Shown here in pieces: positions 1 through 8,362 of a stretch of 17,662 nt of DNA. Both the position numbers and the translations under genes were made by a program. The stretch lies in NCBI GenBank assembly GCA_003242275.1, contig QGUX01000033.1, forward strand, positions 1 through 17,662, read 5' to 3'. Each line of letters begins with the position of its first letter. The stretch's first letter is position 1. This stretch comes from Pseudomonadota bacterium. Its GTDB lineage: Bacteria > Pseudomonadota > Gammaproteobacteria > Steroidobacterales > Steroidobacteraceae. The notes beneath the pieces were generated by a model. The model saw nothing but the letters and a program-made list of their open reading frames with translations. It ran no database searches and had not been told where the DNA came from.

Positions 1-38
1 CGGCCTCGAGCCGGGCGTTTCGTTTTCAGGCCTGTTCA

Positions 39-54
39 GGAACGGCACTGTTCC
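39..54. promoter_or_regulatory. Inverted repeat upstream of the quinohemoprotein gene, possible operator
   Basis: The arms GGAAC and GTTCC match perfectly around a 6-base spacer. An overlapping GTTC-AG-GAAC palindrome lies at 34-43, and CTGTTC is repeated at 32-37 and 48-53, 16 bp apart. This dyad-rich patch ends about 54 bases before the start codon at 108, a normal place for a regulator site. A run GATAAACT at 61-68 could be part of a -10 element, but no matching -35 is evident. Which protein would bind is unknown. Confidence 0.25.
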
Positions 55-107
55 ATTCGGGATAAACTCCTGCCCCTTGCAGCCCAGACCGAAATCGGGG
101 GAACAAA

Positions 108-2279
108 GTGTCGATCTACAGAACAGTCCTGGGCGCGGTCCTGCTGTCCGCCCTCGCCGCCTGCCAGAAGGGCGGCGAGTCCGTGGTGCAGCGCGGTCCC
201 GCGGCCGCCGTTGACCAGCAGCGCCTCGAAGCCGCCTCGCAGGGTTCCACGCAGTGGCTCACCTATGGCGGCAACTACGAGGAAACGCGCTTCAGCCCGC
301 TGAAGGCCATCAACACCGCGAACGTCGGCCAGCTCGGCCTCGCCTGGTACGCCGACTACGACACCAACCTCGACCAGCACGGCTCGCCGCTGTACATCGA
401 CGGCGTGATCTACGTGTCCACCACGTGGAACAAGGTCTATGCCTTCGACGCGAAGACCGGCAGGACGCTGTGGCAGTACAACGCCAGGGTGCCCGGCGAG
501 TGGATCCGCAACGTGTGCTGCGGCATCGTCAACCGCGGCATCGCGGCCTACGAGGGCAAGATCTTCATGGGCACGCTGGATGCCCGCCTGGTCGCCATCG
601 ACGCGGCCACCGGCAACGAGGTCTGGTCCACCGACACCATCCTCGGCGACCGCAACGATCCGCTGAACCGCTACTCGATCACGATGGCGCCGCGCGTGGC
701 CAACGGCAAGGTGTTCATCGGCGCCTCCGGCGGCGAATTCGGCGTGCGCGGCTGGATCGCCGCCTTTGACGCGAACACCGGCAAGGAGGTGTGGCGCTTC
801 TGGAACGTGCCGGGCAATCCGGCCGATGGCTTCGAGAACGAGGCCATGGAACGGGCCGCGAAGACCTGGAGCGGCGAGTGGTGGAAGGTCGGCGGTGGCG
901 GTTCGGTGTGGGACGGCCTGGTCTACGACACGGTCAACGACCTGGTGATCTACGGCACCGGCAACGGCACGCCGTGGAACGCCGACGCGCGCGACCCGAA
1001 GCGCGGCGACAACCTGTACGTGGCCTCGGTGCTGGCGCTGAAGGCCGACACCGGCGAGTACGTGTGGCACTACCAGACCACGCCGGGCGACAACTGGGAC
1101 TACGACGCCACCAGCCCGATGATGCTGCTGACGCTGCCGCTGGGTGAGGGCGGCGCGGACCGGCGCGTGGTGGTGCAGCCGAACAAGAACGGTTTCCTGT
1201 ACGTGCTCGACGCGGCCACCGGCGCGCTGATCAGCGCCGATGCGTTCACGCCGGTGAACTGGGCCACGCACGTGGACCTTGCGACCGGCCGGCCGCAGGT
1301 GGTTCCGGCCGCGCGCTACGACAAGAAGCCCTGGAACCTCGCCCCGGGCGTGCAGGGCGGCCACAGCTGGCATCCGAACGCGTACAGCCCGGACACCGGC
1401 CTGGTGTACATCCCCACCTGGGAAGCCTACTTCCCGATGGTGAAGGAGAAGGAATTCAAGTACTCCCCGGGCGGCTTCAACCTCGGCATCGCCTTCAACC
1501 TCGGCGGCGGGGGCCCGGTGGTCACCGAGCCCACCGACAAGACCGGCATCACCGGGCGCCTGAAGGCCTGGGATCCGGTGGCGCGCAAGGTCGTGTGGGA
1601 GACAGAGGGCTTCCACAACGACCGGCCCACCAGTGGCGTGACCGCCACGGCCGGCGGGCTGGTGTTCGCGGGCAATGGCGCCGGCCGCGAGCTGCGCGCC
1701 CACGATGCGAAGACCGGCGAGATCCTGTGGCGCTTCGACGCACAGACGGCCGTGTATGCCGCGCCGATCACCTTCGAGCTGGACGGCGAGCAGTACGTGG
1801 CGGCCAGCGTGGGCGGCCAGCCGCAGGGCGGCTACTACGCGCCGGGCTACGCGCGCATGCTGGTGTTCAAGCTGGGCGGCACGGCGAAGCTGCCGCCGAA
1901 CGAGCCCTACACCCCGCCGCAGGTGAACCCGCCGCCGTCCACGGCCTCCGCCGACGTGATCGGCCGTGGCGGGGAGCTGTACGGCCAGTACTGCGCCATC
2001 TGCCACGGCCCCGGCGGCGACGGCCTGCAGCAGCGCGGCCGCTTCCCCGACCTGATGGTCTCGGCCTTCCTGCACAGCCAGGAGGGCTTCGACCAGGTCG
2101 TGCTCGGCGGCGTGCGCCAGGAGCGCGGCATGGGCTCCTTCGCCCAGCAGCTCAGTGCCGCGGACGCCGCGGCCGTGCGCGAGTATCTGGTCGCGCGCGC
2201 CCACGAGGTCAAGCCGCAGCGCGAGGCCGCCGCCGCGGCCGAACCGGCCTCCACCGGCGGCAACCAGCACCAGCAATAA
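108..2279 (+). CDS. PQQ-dependent quinohemoprotein alcohol dehydrogenase, lipoprotein, C-terminal cytochrome c domain
   Basis: The 723-residue protein should oxidise a primary or aromatic alcohol to an aldehyde in the periplasm, passing electrons from PQQ to its own haem c. The GTG start has a purine-rich GGGGGA 6-7 bases upstream and gives a short signal peptide ending in a lipobox, LAAC with Cys19, so it is probably an outer-membrane-anchored lipoprotein. Residues about 45-590 form the PQQ beta-propeller. Seen there are the adjacent cysteines 137-138 of the family's unusual disulfide ring, the GASGGE segment near 206-210, GTGNGTPWN near 283-291, GDNWDYD at 327-333 that carries the family's catalytic Asp, and QPNKNG near 357-362. 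Residues about 615-700 are a cytochrome c domain with CAICH at 629-633 and a likely axial Met at 675 (RGMGSF). The tail is Ala/Gln rich. Length and order fit type II quinohemoprotein ADHs. Substrate is not readable from sequence; the neighbouring demethylases suggest a vanillyl- or syringyl-type alcohol (inference). A strong terminator follows. Confidence 0.93.
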   Translation: MSIYRTVLGAVLLSALAACQKGGESVVQRGPAAAVDQQRLEAASQGSTQWLTYGGNYEETRFSPLKAINTANVGQLGLAWYADYDTNLDQHGSPLYIDGVIYVSTTWNKVYAFDAKTGRTLWQYNARVPGEWIRNVCCGIVNRGIAAYEGKIFMGTLDARLVAIDAATGNEVWSTDTILGDRNDPLNRYSITMAPRVANGKVFIGASGGEFGVRGWIAAFDANTGKEVWRFWNVPGNPADGFENEAMERAAKTWSGEWWKVGGGGSVWDGLVYDTVNDLVIYGTGNGTPWNADARDPKRGDNLYVASVLALKADTGEYVWHYQTTPGDNWDYDATSPMMLLTLPLGEGGADRRVVVQPNKNGFLYVLDAATGALISADAFTPVNWATHVDLATGRPQVVPAARYDKKPWNLAPGVQGGHSWHPNAYSPDTGLVYIPTWEAYFPMVKEKEFKYSPGGFNLGIAFNLGGGGPVVTEPTDKTGITGRLKAWDPVARKVVWETEGFHNDRPTSGVTATAGGLVFAGNGAGRELRAHDAKTGEILWRFDAQTAVYAAPITFELDGEQYVAASVGGQPQGGYYAPGYARMLVFKLGGTAKLPPNEPYTPPQVNPPPSTASADVIGRGGELYGQYCAICHGPGGDGLQQRGRFPDLMVSAFLHSQEGFDQVVLGGVRQERGMGSFAQQLSAADAAAVREYLVARAHEVKPQREAAAAAEPASTGGNQHQQ

Positions 2280-2304
2280 CGACCCGCTCCGGTGCGAAAA
2301 CCAG

Positions 2305-2337
2305 GCCCGGCCCCCGTCGCGGGGGCCGGGCTTTTTT
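2305..2337 (+). terminator. Intrinsic terminator after the quinohemoprotein gene
   Basis: A perfect 12-bp GC stem (2305-2316 with 2320-2331) closes on a TCG loop and is followed by six T at 2332-2337. It lies 25 bases after the stop codon and separates this gene from ligM. Confidence 0.93.
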
Positions 2338-2370
2338 CATGGGCCCGCGATGGTGCTGCGCATCGCGCAC

Positions 2371-2385
2371 CTGCCACTGGCAGTG
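2371..2385. promoter_or_regulatory. Overlapping dyads in the ligM upstream region, possible operator
   Basis: CTGCC-ACT-GGCAG (2371-2383) and CACTG-G-CAGTG (2375-2385) are perfect overlapping inverted repeats. Just upstream, CGCGATG (2346-2352) pairs with CATCGCG (2361-2367). They lie between the upstream terminator and the ligM start. Function is unknown; in GC-rich DNA such short dyads also arise by chance. Confidence 0.2.
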
Positions 2386-2441
2386 TTTGCCGGCGACACG
2401 TTAAGAGTGGCAAAAACCCCTTGATTTCCCGGCAGATGGGC

Positions 2442-2471
2442 TGGTCATCCGCATGAAACCGTTGTTAGACT
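2442..2471 (+). promoter_or_regulatory. Weak sigma-70-like promoter candidate for ligM
   Basis: TGGTCA (2442-2447) and TAGACT (2466-2471) each match the consensus hexamers at four of six positions, with an 18-base spacer. Transcription would start near 2478, giving a leader of about 80 bases. The preceding terminator implies that some promoter lies in 2338-2550; this is the best pair I see. Confidence 0.3.
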
Positions 2472-2510
2472 CGCCAGCCCTTACAAGACCGGCCAACGGC
2501 CTCTCTTTAA

Positions 2511-3956
<1,446 letters not shown>

Positions 3957-3994
3957 GCGCGCACGAGCGATTGCTTCGAGCCTGATGGAGTAAC

Positions 3995-4046
3995 CGGGGC
4001 GGGTATCTGGTGGCCGCGAGGCCTGATCCGGTACCCGCCCCGTTTT
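3995..4046 (+). terminator. Branched intrinsic terminator or attenuator between the two demethylase genes
   Basis: A 13-pair stem (3995-4007 with 4030-4042, one G-T wobble) encloses a second small hairpin GGCC-GCGA-GGCC (4012-4023) with a GNRA-type loop, and is followed by TTTT at 4043-4046. The U tract is short, so termination may be partial and the downstream paralogue may receive some readthrough. Confidence 0.75.
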
Positions 4047-4120
4047 GTCTGCGACTGATTTGAGTCCTTTGAACCGCGCACGACCCGAGCCGGGCCGCAA
4101 AGCGCACATGGAGATCCACA

Positions 4121-5569
4121 ATGGCCGTTAAGAACCTCGAAGACCGCATGAAGGCCGCCGGCGGCGCGCTGAAGATGCTGCGCGACTCGCCGACCGGTCC
4201 GAATCCGTATCCGGTGGTCAAGCCCGAGTACACCAACTGGCGCGACGAGCAGTGGGCGTGGCAGAACACCGCCGTGCTGTTCAACCAGAGCTTCCACATG
4301 ACCGACCTGTTCGTGTCGGGCCCGGAGAGCTTCGAGTTCCTGAACTACCACGGCATCAACACCTTCAAGGGCTTCGAGCCCGGCAAGGCCAAGCAGTACG
4401 TGCCGGTGACCTGGGACGGCCACGTCGTCGGCGACGTGATCCTGGTGTACCTGGCCAAGAACAAGTTCGACCTCGTCGGCCGTCCGCCGGTGATCAACTG
4501 GCTGACCTACCACGCCGAGACCGGCAAGAACCCGCGCACGGGCAAGAAGTGGCAGGTCAAGCTGGTCCGCGACGACCGCTCGGCCGATCGCAAGAACCCG
4601 TGGGCGCGCAAGTTCTACCGCTTCCAGATCCAGGGTCCCAACGCGCTGAAGGTGATGACCAAGGTGCTGAAGAAGGCCCCGCCGGAGCTGAAGCTGTTCA
4701 ACTGGACCTACGTGAAGATCGCCGGCAAGCAGGTCGGTGCGCTGCGCCACGGCATGGCCGGCCAGCCGGGCTACGAGCTGTTCGGGCCGATGAAGGACTA
4801 CAACGCCGTGCACGGCGCCATCGTCAAGGCCGGCGAGGAGTTCGGCCTGCGCCTGGTGGGCGGCCGCGCCTATTCGTCCAACACGCTGGAGTCCGCGTGG
4901 ATCCCGAGCCCGATGCCGGGCATCTACTCCGGCGACGAGCGCTACACCAAGTACCGCAAGTGGCTGCCGGCCGACTCGTTCGAGGCCACCGCCTCGCTTG
5001 GCGGCTCGTACTACGGCAAGAAGATCGAGGACCACTACGTCACGCCGTACGACCTGGGCTACGGCTTCATGGTCAAGTTCGACCATGACTTCGTCGGCCG
5101 CGAGGCGCTGGAGAAGATCCACGACCGGAACCACCGCATCAAGGTCACGCTCGAGCTGAACTCCCAGGACGTGCTGAAGGTCATCGCCTCGCAGTACGAC
5201 AACAAGGGCAACCCGGGCGAGCGCGGCAAGTTCTTCGAGTACCCGTCGGCCGTATACAGCATGTACCCGCAGGACAAGGTGCTGTCGAAGGACGGCAGCA
5301 AGATCGTCGGCGTGTCCACCTGGGTGGGCTACAGCTCCAACGAGCGCAAGGAGCTGACGCTGGCCTACCTGGAGCCCGAGTACGCCACCGAGGGCACCGA
5401 GGTGATCTTCGTGTGGGGCGAGGAAGACGGCGGCTCGAAGAAGCCCACCGTGGAGCGCCCGCACAAGCAGTTCCAGATCCGTGCGAAGGTCTGCAAGGCC
5501 CCGTACGTGCAGGAAGTGCAGAAGTCCTACGCCGGCGAGTCGAGCTGGCGCGCGCAGGGCTTCAAGTAA
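4121..5569 (+). CDS. Second GcvT-fold aromatic O-demethylase, LigM/DesA family paralogue
   Basis: This 482-residue protein is a clear paralogue of the upstream LigM-type enzyme (shared NWRDEQ, HVVGDVIL, LRHGMAG, VKFDHDFVGREALEK, and a VEPHK/VERPHK-type ending) and should also transfer an O-methyl group from an aromatic acid to tetrahydrofolate. His59, Arg121 and Tyr251 match LigM His60, Arg122 and Tyr247, but the position of LigM Tyr29 is Asn28 (GPNPYPVV) and DQSHHM has become NQSFHM. GPN at this site is what I remember for DesA (syringate 3-O-demethylase), so a syringate-like substrate is possible but unproven. It carries an extra eight or so residues near 136-143 (NPRTGKK). The ATG has GGAG seven bases upstream. 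It lies 164 bases after ligM behind a hairpin and ends with its own strong terminator, so it is probably expressed separately. Confidence 0.82.
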   Translation: MAVKNLEDRMKAAGGALKMLRDSPTGPNPYPVVKPEYTNWRDEQWAWQNTAVLFNQSFHMTDLFVSGPESFEFLNYHGINTFKGFEPGKAKQYVPVTWDGHVVGDVILVYLAKNKFDLVGRPPVINWLTYHAETGKNPRTGKKWQVKLVRDDRSADRKNPWARKFYRFQIQGPNALKVMTKVLKKAPPELKLFNWTYVKIAGKQVGALRHGMAGQPGYELFGPMKDYNAVHGAIVKAGEEFGLRLVGGRAYSSNTLESAWIPSPMPGIYSGDERYTKYRKWLPADSFEATASLGGSYYGKKIEDHYVTPYDLGYGFMVKFDHDFVGREALEKIHDRNHRIKVTLELNSQDVLKVIASQYDNKGNPGERGKFFEYPSAVYSMYPQDKVLSKDGSKIVGVSTWVGYSSNERKELTLAYLEPEYATEGTEVIFVWGEEDGGSKKPTVERPHKQFQIRAKVCKAPYVQEVQKSYAGESSWRAQGFK

Positions 5570-5592
5570 GCTCCTTCGCACTGCGAAGTGGA

Positions 5593-5622
5593 GGGCGCCG
5601 TGGCGACACGGCGCCCTTTTTT
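5593..5622 (+). terminator. Intrinsic terminator after the second demethylase gene
   Basis: A perfect 10-bp stem (5593-5602 with 5607-5616) carries a GCGA tetraloop and is followed by six T (5617-5622). A smaller perfect hairpin CTTCGC-ACT-GCGAAG (5574-5588) sits immediately upstream, between stop codon and terminator. Confidence 0.95.
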
Positions 5623-5741
5623 CTTGCCCCCTTGCGTCCGCCGGCGGGGCTTGCCGAGGGGGTGCCGCTCACCAGCCAACGCGGGTAACCTATCGGACCT
5701 TTCGCGCAGGGCGACTGATTCCTAGAGAAGAGGGGAAGACC

Positions 5742-7256
5742 ATGGCCACTCCAGCCACGCAGATGTCCGAGAACGTCACCACGCCGCTGTTCATCAACGG
5801 CAAGGTGCGCCAGACCCAGGAGCAGATGGCGATCGCCGATCCGGCCAAGCCGGGCCGCGTGGTCGGCTACGCGGCCTCCGCAACGCCGCAGGACGTGGCC
5901 GATGCAGTCGCCGCCGCCAAGGCCGCCTATCCGGCGTGGTCCGCGCTCACGCCGCAGAAGCGCGCCGAGCTGATGAAAGCCGCCATCGAGGGCGTGCCGG
6001 ATTCGCCCAACCCGTTCGAATCCACCGACGCGGCCATCCTCTCGCAGGAGAACGGCAAGGTGCGCCTGGAAGCGTGGGTGGACGCGCTGGTGCTGCAGAT
6101 CCGCTGGAGCCTGGCGCTGATGCACGCCGACGAGGTCAACGAGGCCAAGGTGCTCGAGCCGGTGCCGGGCCACATCCCCACTCGCACCACGGTGAGCTAC
6201 CAGCCGCTGGGCGTGGTCAGCATCATCGTGCCGTTCAACTGGCCCATCGCCATCCTCGGCGCGGCCCTGCCGCATGCGCTGCTGGCCGGCAACACCGTGG
6301 TGGTCAAGCCCGCGCTGACCGCGCCGCTGGCCACCGCGCGCGTGGTGCAGCGCATCGCCGAGAAGCTGCCGCCGGGCGTGCTGAACGTGGTCACCGGCCC
6401 GGACGCCAACATGAGCGCGCTGATCCGCAACAACGATGTGGCCAAGGTGTGCTTCACCGGCTCGGTTGGCGGCGGCAAGAAGATCATGGAGCTGGCCTCC
6501 GGTTCGCTGACCCGCGTGACGCTGGAGCTGGGCGGCAATGACGCGGCCATCTTCCTGAAGGACGCGATCATCGACGACACCCACCTGGACCGCCTGTTCG
6601 CGGCCATCTACGACACCACCGGCCAGATCTGCATGAACGCCAAGCGCGTGTACGTGCACCGCTCGCGCATGGACGAGCTGGTCAACGGCCTGGTCGAGCG
6701 CCTGAGGAAGGTGAAGCTGGGCTACGGCCTGGACCCGTCCACCACCATGGGCCCGCTGCACTCGCCGGCGCAGAAGAAGTTCGTCGAGGAGCTCATCGCC
6801 GAGGCCAAGGCCGCGGGCGCGAAGGTGCTGGAGTTCGGCGAGCTGCCCGGCGGGGACATGGCCGGCGGCAACTTCGTGCGCCCGGCCATCGTGGTGAACC
6901 CGGATCCGAAGCTGCGCGTGGTGACCGAGGAGCAGTTCGGCCCGGTGATCCCGATCATCCCGTTCGACAACGTCGAGGACGCCATCCGCGCGGCCAACGA
7001 CACCTGGGCGGGCCTGGCCGGTTCGGTGTGGTCGGCGAACGAGGAGGAGGCTCATCGTGTGGCCGCCCAGCTGGTCACCGGCTACATCTGGATCAACGAC
7101 CACGGCGCCACCCGTCTGGACCTGCGCGCCCCGTTCGGCGGCATGAAGCACTCGGGCATGGGCCGCGAGCAGGGCATCCATGGCATCCGCGCCTTCCAGG
7201 ACACGCGTTCCATCTCGCACCTGGACCCGCAGGTGCTGGCGTCGATCCAGCACTGA
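5742..7256 (+). CDS. NAD(P)-dependent aldehyde dehydrogenase, probably for an aromatic aldehyde
   Basis: The 504-residue protein is a full-length aldehyde dehydrogenase that would oxidise an aldehyde to the acid in the cytosol. Cofactor-domain motifs are PFNWP (Asn166, oxyanion), VVVKP (Lys189) and CFTGSVGGGK near 237-246; LELGG carries the general base Glu262, GQICMN the nucleophile Cys297, and EEQFGP Glu397. The start is the ATG preceded by GAGGGGAAG; the frame stays open further upstream, but that part overlaps the previous gene and its terminator and is not credible coding sequence. The neighbours suggest a vanillin- or syringaldehyde-type substrate, comparable to LigV of Sphingobium, but family membership alone does not fix it. 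The 119 bases between the upstream terminator and the gene must hold its promoter; I see no convincing hexamer pair there. Confidence 0.9.
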   Translation: MATPATQMSENVTTPLFINGKVRQTQEQMAIADPAKPGRVVGYAASATPQDVADAVAAAKAAYPAWSALTPQKRAELMKAAIEGVPDSPNPFESTDAAILSQENGKVRLEAWVDALVLQIRWSLALMHADEVNEAKVLEPVPGHIPTRTTVSYQPLGVVSIIVPFNWPIAILGAALPHALLAGNTVVVKPALTAPLATARVVQRIAEKLPPGVLNVVTGPDANMSALIRNNDVAKVCFTGSVGGGKKIMELASGSLTRVTLELGGNDAAIFLKDAIIDDTHLDRLFAAIYDTTGQICMNAKRVYVHRSRMDELVNGLVERLRKVKLGYGLDPSTTMGPLHSPAQKKFVEELIAEAKAAGAKVLEFGELPGGDMAGGNFVRPAIVVNPDPKLRVVTEEQFGPVIPIIPFDNVEDAIRAANDTWAGLAGSVWSANEEEAHRVAAQLVTGYIWINDHGATRLDLRAPFGGMKHSGMGREQGIHGIRAFQDTRSISHLDPQVLASIQH

Positions 7257-7285
7257 TCGCGCTGCAGCACGGCGGTACGCGAAAA

Positions 7286-7311
7286 GGGCCGGCACCTGCC
7301 GGCCCTTTTTT
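7286..7311 (+). terminator. Intrinsic terminator after the aldehyde dehydrogenase gene
   Basis: An 8-bp perfect stem (7286-7293 with 7298-7305) with loop ACCT is followed by six T (7306-7311). Four A at 7282-7285 can pair with the T run, so it could also work from the opposite strand. Confidence 0.94.
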
Positions 7312-7347
7312 ATTGCCTGCGCGGCGACTGCCTGGCCGGCAATAAAT

Positions 7348-7367
7348 TTGACATTCGGCAAACGAAC
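7348..7367. promoter_or_regulatory. Consensus -35 TTGACA overlapping an IclR-like dyad
   Basis: TTGACA at 7348-7353 is a perfect -35, preceded by the A/T-rich run AATAAAT. At the usual distance the bases around 7370-7376 (TTTTCCG) are a poor -10. TTCG-GCAAA-CGAA (7354-7366) is a perfect inverted repeat in the spacer; read on the - strand it is GTTCG-N5-CGAAT, close to the PcaR site I remember (GTTCG-N5-CGCAC). It may be the IclR protein's own operator; a strong -35 with a weak -10 also fits activator dependence. Confidence 0.45.
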
Positions 7368-7388
7368 CTTTTTCCGCTTCCGTTGTCC

Positions 7389-7439
7389 AATTCTTCCCGG
7401 TCCCGAGGGGACGGGTCGTTATAGACAGGGGGAAGAATT
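7389..7439 (+). repeat. Long-range inverted repeat in the iclR leader covering the ribosome-binding site
   Basis: AATTCTTCCC (7389-7398) is perfectly complementary to GGGAAGAATT (7430-7439). Inside the 31-base interval, GTCCC-GAG-GGGAC (7400-7412) forms a second hairpin. The right arm includes most of the AGGGGGAAG ribosome-binding site and stops two bases before the ATG at 7442, so a transcript starting upstream could hide its own translation start. Confidence 0.5.
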
Positions 7440-7441
7440 CG

Positions 7442-8269
7442 ATGTCGTCGATGCCGCAGCAGAACGTCTCGCCGTCGGGGCGCAGGGAAGTGATGGGAGG
7501 GCTGGCCAAGGGCCTGGAGGTGCTGCGCACCTTCTCGCGCGCCAAGCCACACATGACCTTGAGCGAGATCGCCGCTCGCGCCGGGCTGCCTGCGGCCACC
7601 GCGCGACGTTGCCTCAACACCCTGGAAGAACTGGGGTACGTGGCCCGCAACGGACGCCAGTTCCTGCTGCGTCCGCAGGTGCTGGAAATCGGCGCCGTGT
7701 ACCTCGATTCCATGGGCATCCAGGCCCTCACCCAGACCCGGCTCGAGGAGCTGGCGCTGGCCACCGGCGGCACGGCCTCGCTGGCCGTGATGTCGGGCAC
7801 CGGCGTGGTGGTCGCGGCGCGCGGCTCGGTGCGCACGCAGGCGCTGCCGGTGGAGCCCTACGTGGGCCAGCGCCTCGCCGCGCACGCCACCTCGCTGGGC
7901 AAGGTGCTGCTGGCGGGCCTGGGGGCCGAGCGCCTCGGTGCGTGGTTCGAGAAGGCCGACCTGGCCCGCTTCACCGACCGCACCATCACCGACCGCGGCA
8001 CGCTGATGCAGCAGATCGAGGCCGCGCGGCGCGATGGCTACGCCACGGCGGAAGAGGAACTCGCGCCGGGCGTGGTGGGCCTCGCCGTGCCGGTGCGCGA
8101 CGCGGCCGGCCGCGTCGTGGCCGCGCTGGCCGTCGGGGTCCACGTGAGCGAGGCGCGGGCGCAGGACCTGGTCACCAGGCACCTGGCGGCGCTGCGTGAC
8201 GCCAGCCTGGCGGTCTCTGCCGAGGCGGCGCGCATGCCGGTGATCGCGCTGAGCGCGCAGGTGACCTGA
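7442..8269 (+). CDS. IclR-family transcriptional regulator, PcaR/PcaU/PobR-like
   Basis: The 275-residue protein has an N-terminal winged helix-turn-helix (about 18-80; MGGLAKGLEVLRTF, then LSEIAARAGLPAATARRCLNTL as helix-turn-helix) and a C-terminal IclR effector domain (about 95-255; HATSLGKVLLAG, GYATAEEELAPGVVGLAVPV). The form resembles the beta-ketoadipate regulators PcaR, PcaU and PobR, which sense aromatic acids or their products. Its place beside the aldehyde dehydrogenase and demethylases suggests it controls them. The ATG has AGGGGGA eight bases upstream, within an inverted repeat. It is the last gene of the catabolic block and is read in the same direction. A stem-loop without U tract follows. 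Confidence 0.88.
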   Translation: MSSMPQQNVSPSGRREVMGGLAKGLEVLRTFSRAKPHMTLSEIAARAGLPAATARRCLNTLEELGYVARNGRQFLLRPQVLEIGAVYLDSMGIQALTQTRLEELALATGGTASLAVMSGTGVVVAARGSVRTQALPVEPYVGQRLAAHATSLGKVLLAGLGAERLGAWFEKADLARFTDRTITDRGTLMQQIEAARRDGYATAEEELAPGVVGLAVPVRDAAGRVVAALAVGVHVSEARAQDLVTRHLAALRDASLAVSAEAARMPVIALSAQVT

Positions 8270-8273
8270 AACG

Positions 8274-8320
8274 CCCCCGCATGCGGTAGCCGCGATCCCG
8301 GCTACCGGGCCCGCCGGGGG
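8274..8320. other. Two-tier stem-loop without U tract between iclR and mnmG
   Basis: CGGTAGCC (8284-8291) and GGCTACCG (8300-8307) form a perfect 8-bp stem with an 8-base loop. An outer stem CCCCCG (8274-8279) with CGGGGG (8315-8320) can enclose it. There is no T run, so it is not a classical terminator; it may help end iclR transcripts, block 3' decay or be without function. Confidence 0.4.
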
Positions 8321-8350
8321 AAACGGGCGTAAGGACCACCCCCGCCGGCC

Positions 8351-8356
8351 TACAAT
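8351..8356 (+). promoter_or_regulatory. -10-like hexamer TACAAT placed for a leaderless mnmG transcript
   Basis: TACAAT matches TATAAT at five of six positions. Exactly six bases separate it from the ATG at 8363, so the standard +1 falls on the A of the start codon. No -35 is recognisable at 16-18 bases upstream and there is no extended -10. Confidence 0.45.
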
Positions 8357-8362
8357 AGATGC

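Noticed and set aside
1595..2404. Long alternative + frame open reading inside and past the quinohemoprotein gene
   Set aside because: The translation is Arg/Pro/Gly rich with no motifs, it overlaps a clear gene and runs through its terminator.
5481..5741. Longer N-terminus for the aldehyde dehydrogenase
   Set aside because: The extension would overlap the previous gene and its terminator and lacks ALDH homology. The ATG at 5742 has a strong ribosome-binding site.
7419..7425. TTATAGA as the iclR -10 element
   Set aside because: No -35 lies at a suitable distance, and transcription would begin within the ribosome-binding site although the start codon has a clear one.
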